Shown here: one piece after another, positions 61,254-64,000 of the stretch | Numbering within the stretch: the stretch's first letter is position 1 | Layout of the letters: every line of letters begins with the position of its first letter | From: G963676205 sp964342525 | GTDB taxonomy: Bacteria; Campylobacterota; Campylobacteria; Campylobacterales; Arcobacteraceae | Assembly (NCBI GenBank): GCA_964342525.1 | Contig: CAYFGQ010000001.1 | Location: 85,439 to 149,438, forward strand | Length of the DNA stretch: 64,000 nucleotides | Direction: 5' to 3' | Position numbers and translations under genes: made by a program | Notes under the pieces: generated by a model | What the model saw: the letters and a program-made list of their open reading frames with translations, nothing else | Databases searched by the model: none | Told to the model about the DNA's origin: nothing

Positions 61254-62279
61254 TTAGTTTTCACTTACAATTTTATCTACTATCATTTTTACTCCATCGA
61301 GCATAATAGTATTTACAAGCTTTTTACTTATATCATGGATATCTTCTTTTTCAAGTATCTCAAATAGATAGTCATCTTTTAGCTCTTTCTCACGTTTTAC
61401 AAAAGCTACACCCTTATCTACTAAAAATTTAGCATTTGTATATTGGTGATCTTTTGCAGCAAATGGAAAAGGTATAAAAAGAGTAGGTACTGCACTTGCT
61501 GTAAGTTCCCACAAGGTACTAGCACCTGCACGGCTTATGGCAAAGTCTGAGTGTCCCATTTTATGTGGGATATCATTACTAAAGGCAAATACATCAGCTT
61601 CTATCCCTAGCTTTTTATATTCAGCTTCAACTCTTTCAAAATCATTTTTCCCAGTTTGATGAACTATGGAGATTCCCATTTCATTTAATCTTGGTGCTAC
61701 TCTTAGAGCAAAGTTGTTTATAAACACTGCACCTTGGGAACCACCTAAGAAGATGATCTTTTTTACTTTTTCAGTGATTTTTGCCGCATCAAAAAACTCA
61801 GGTCTTACAGGATAAGCATCGATCTCACATTTTGGATCAAAGGAGTTAAATACATATTTTGCGAATGTGGCAGTATATTTATTTAGGCTTCCCATCACTG
61901 AGTTTTGTTCATGGATAAAAAGATCACGTCTTGAGAAGATTGCAGCAAAAGTAGCAGGTGCAGCGGAATAGCCCCCTACACTTACTATTTTTTTTACATT
62001 GTATTGATTGAAGTATTCCATAACTTCAAAAGCTTTTGAGAACATATTTGCCATGGAGCTGATTTTACCAAGGGCGCCTTTATTTACTACGCCTCTTGTA
62101 TCTAAAAAGATAGCTCTATCTACTTTATAGTTGTTTTCAAACCATTGTCTATCTTGACCATTTTTTGAACCTATAAAGATTACTCCAATCTCACGGGAGT
62201 GAAGCTCATTGATAATTGCATCTGCAATTACCAAATGTCCTCCAGTTCCACCTCCTGTTATAGCTATATGTTCCCTCAT
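61254..62279 (-). CDS. murG: MurG, undecaprenyl-PP-MurNAc-pentapeptide GlcNAc transferase
   Basis: A 341-residue glycosyltransferase. GGGTGGHLVIADAI is the N-terminal lipid-I loop, SVGGYSAAPATFAA and GGSQGAVFINN the second glycine loop, and AISRAGASTLWEL the UDP-GlcNAc site. It converts lipid I to lipid II on the inner face of the cytoplasmic membrane. It lies 11 bp after ilvD and abuts the NUDIX gene. Confidence 0.95.
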   Translation of the reverse strand: MREHIAITGGGTGGHLVIADAIINELHSREIGVIFIGSKNGQDRQWFENNYKVDRAIFLDTRGVVNKGALGKISSMANMFSKAFEVMEYFNQYNVKKIVSVGGYSAAPATFAAIFSRRDLFIHEQNSVMGSLNKYTATFAKYVFNSFDPKCEIDAYPVRPEFFDAAKITEKVKKIIFLGGSQGAVFINNFALRVAPRLNEMGISIVHQTGKNDFERVEAEYKKLGIEADVFAFSNDIPHKMGHSDFAISRAGASTLWELTASAVPTLFIPFPFAAKDHQYTNAKFLVDKGVAFVKREKELKDDYLFEILEKEDIHDISKKLVNTIMLDGVKMIVDKIVSEN

Positions 62280-62290
62280 ACTTTTATGAC

Positions 62291-63982
62291 CTACATATCA
62301 GTTTTTAAAACTGCTCCGCTACTTGCATTTGTTACAAGTGCTCTATATTGTCCTAGCCATCTTGAGTTTAGTGGTTTTTTAAGTGGTGTGAATTCAGCTT
62401 TTCTTTTAGCTATCTCTTCATCACTTAGGTTTACTGAAAGGATATATTGATCCACATCGATATGAATCTCATCACCATCTTTAAGTAGACCAATCATACC
62501 ACCCTCAGCCGCTTCAGGAGATACGTGACCAATACTAGCCCCTCTAGTTGCACCAGAGAATCTACCATCAGTGATTAGAGCACATTTATCACCAAGACCC
62601 ATACCCATGATAAGTGAAGTAGGAGCAAGCATCTCTTGCATACCTGGACCACCTTTTGGACCTTCATATCTGATAACCACAACATCACCAGCTTTTACTT
62701 TTCCACCAACGATACCTGCGATTGCTTCAGGTTGACCATCAAAACATACAGCAGTACCAGTAAATACTCTATCCCCAGTAATACCAGCAGTTTTAATAAC
62801 CGCACCTTGCTCAGCTAGGTTACCATAAAGGATAGCTAAACCACCAACCTCTGAGTATGGATTGTCAATAGTGTGGATGATCTCTGTATCTTTGATCTCT
62901 GCATTTGCGATTCTTTCTTTGATAGTATCACCTGTAACAGTAAGGTTATCTATAAGGATATCTTCACCTCTTTTACTCATCTCGTGCATAACTGCACTTA
63001 CACCACCAGCTTTATCAATATCTTGCATATGTACTGTTGTAAGAGATGGAGAGATTTTAGCGATATGAGATACTCTTTTTGAGATAGTATTGATATCTTT
63101 AAGTTCAAAGTCTACATCCGCTTCTTTTGCAATAGCTAACATATGAAGTACAGTATTTGAACTTCCACCCATAGCCATATCAACTGCAAATGCATTTCTT
63201 ACTGCATTTTCATTTAGGATATTTTTAACATTGAATTTTTGTTTTTCTTCATAGTCTAGTTTTGCAAGTTCACAAACTCTTCTTGCAGCTTTTCTATAAA
63301 GCTCTTCTCTCTCTTTAGTTAAAGCTAGGATTGTTCCATTTCCAGGAAGTGCAATACCCATAGCTTCCATAAGAGTGTTCATTGAGTTTGCTGTAAACAT
63401 ACCTGAACATGATCCACCTGATGGACAGGCATTACACTCGATATCGTGTAGCTCATCTTCTGTGATCTCACCAGCTTCAAATTTACCAACTGCTTCAAAT
63501 GCTGTAGCTAGATCAATAGGTGTACCATCTTGTTTATAACCCTTAGCCATAGGCCCACCAGAAACAAATACTGTAGGTACATTTACTCTAAGTGCACCCA
63601 TGATCATACCTGGTACAATCTTATCACAGTTTGGAATAGCTATCATTGCATCTAATTTATGTGCATTCATAACTGTTTCAATAGAACTTGCGATAAGCTC
63701 TCTTGAAGGTAGCGAGAAAAGCATACCATCGTGACCCATTGCAATACCATCATCTACACCAATAGTATTAAACTCAAACGGTACACAACCAGTAGCTTTA
63801 ATCTCTTCTTTTATAATTTCACTTACTTTATTTAAAAAGAAATGCCCTGGGATGATTTCAATATAAGAGTTTGCTACACCAATAAATGGTTTGTCAAAAT
63901 CTTCATCTTGAAGACCAGTTGCTCTTAATAAACTTCTGTGAGGAGCACGTGAATGCCCTTTTTTTACTTCATCACTTCTCAA
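62291..63982 (-). CDS. ilvD: Dihydroxy-acid dehydratase IlvD
   Basis: A 563-residue enzyme of the bacterial short IlvD size. The start is TTG (63982), placing the conserved MRSDEVKKGHSRAPHRSLLRATG at the N-terminus, behind AAAAGG. NCDKIVPGM and CPSGGSCSGMFTANSM supply the iron-sulphur cysteines. It dehydrates dihydroxy-isovalerate and methylvalerate in branched-chain amino acid synthesis. First gene of ilvD-murG-NUDIX. Confidence 0.95.
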   Translation of the reverse strand: MRSDEVKKGHSRAPHRSLLRATGLQDEDFDKPFIGVANSYIEIIPGHFFLNKVSEIIKEEIKATGCVPFEFNTIGVDDGIAMGHDGMLFSLPSRELIASSIETVMNAHKLDAMIAIPNCDKIVPGMIMGALRVNVPTVFVSGGPMAKGYKQDGTPIDLATAFEAVGKFEAGEITEDELHDIECNACPSGGSCSGMFTANSMNTLMEAMGIALPGNGTILALTKEREELYRKAARRVCELAKLDYEEKQKFNVKNILNENAVRNAFAVDMAMGGSSNTVLHMLAIAKEADVDFELKDINTISKRVSHIAKISPSLTTVHMQDIDKAGGVSAVMHEMSKRGEDILIDNLTVTGDTIKERIANAEIKDTEIIHTIDNPYSEVGGLAILYGNLAEQGAVIKTAGITGDRVFTGTAVCFDGQPEAIAGIVGGKVKAGDVVVIRYEGPKGGPGMQEMLAPTSLIMGMGLGDKCALITDGRFSGATRGASIGHVSPEAAEGGMIGLLKDGDEIHIDVDQYILSVNLSDEEIAKRKAEFTPLKKPLNSRWLGQYRALVTNASSGAVLKTDM

Positions 63983-64000
63983 TTTAAAGCCTTTTTATAA

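Overview
The window is AT-rich chromosomal DNA, with genes packed on both strands and short intergenic gaps. Gene content and protein style (OprD/Opr-type porin, 7TM-DISM histidine kinases, GTG/TTG starts behind AAGGA sites, MnmG, MurG and IlvD forms) suggest a Campylobacterota member, most likely an Arcobacter-like (Arcobacteraceae) bacterium. No rRNA, tRNA, CRISPR array, transposase or phage gene was seen.

Region 1 (1-5.4 kb) holds a partial cPLA2/patatin-like lipase, the HrpB helicase, small membrane proteins and a self-contained XRE regulator with a clear promoter/operator. A 140-bp repeat with terminal inverted repeats ends both hrpB and the next gene.

Region 2 (5.4-28 kb) is a phenylacetyl-CoA catabolic island. 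It carries panD and a YciA-like thioesterase, then paaY, paaN, an Opr-type porin, a Cache protein, and a long plus-strand operon: crotonase-paaG-paaH-paaI-paaI2-paaJ-paaK-flavodoxin-type oxidoreductase. A PaaX-family repressor follows. On the minus strand are a single-subunit diiron protein with a ferredoxin-NAD reductase, and a livKHMGF ABC transporter ending in another PaaF-like crotonase. The lower pathway is nearly complete, but no paaABCD epoxidase genes are visible. The diiron protein and reductase stand where the epoxidase would be expected, making them the best candidate here for an undescribed enzyme system. A 270-bp two-hairpin element lies between paaX and the reductase.

Region 3 (28-49 kb) has a type II NADH dehydrogenase, an unknown protein, and a response regulator/7TM-DISM kinase pair whose regulator is frameshifted in its DNA-binding domain. 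Next comes a giant secreted protein gene of about 4,800 codons. In it, beta-propellers (NHL, VCBS types) are inserted repeatedly at the same site of Ig-like domains, followed by FG-GAP, cadherin, Calx-beta and thrombospondin type 3 repeats and a repetitive C-terminus. A small lipoprotein and an SH3/beta-barrel outer-membrane protein follow in the same operon.

Region 4 (49-64 kb) has a UvrD-like helicase, mnmG, a DUF697-like membrane protein, and a signalling cluster: a degenerate receiver, a CheY-like protein, a REC-PAS-Hpt-CheA-type kinase fused to a CheX-like domain, and an OmpR-type regulator. A spondin-domain lipoprotein follows, bracketed by a decayed copy of the neighbouring NUDIX gene. 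The housekeeping genes NUDIX-murG-ilvD close the window.
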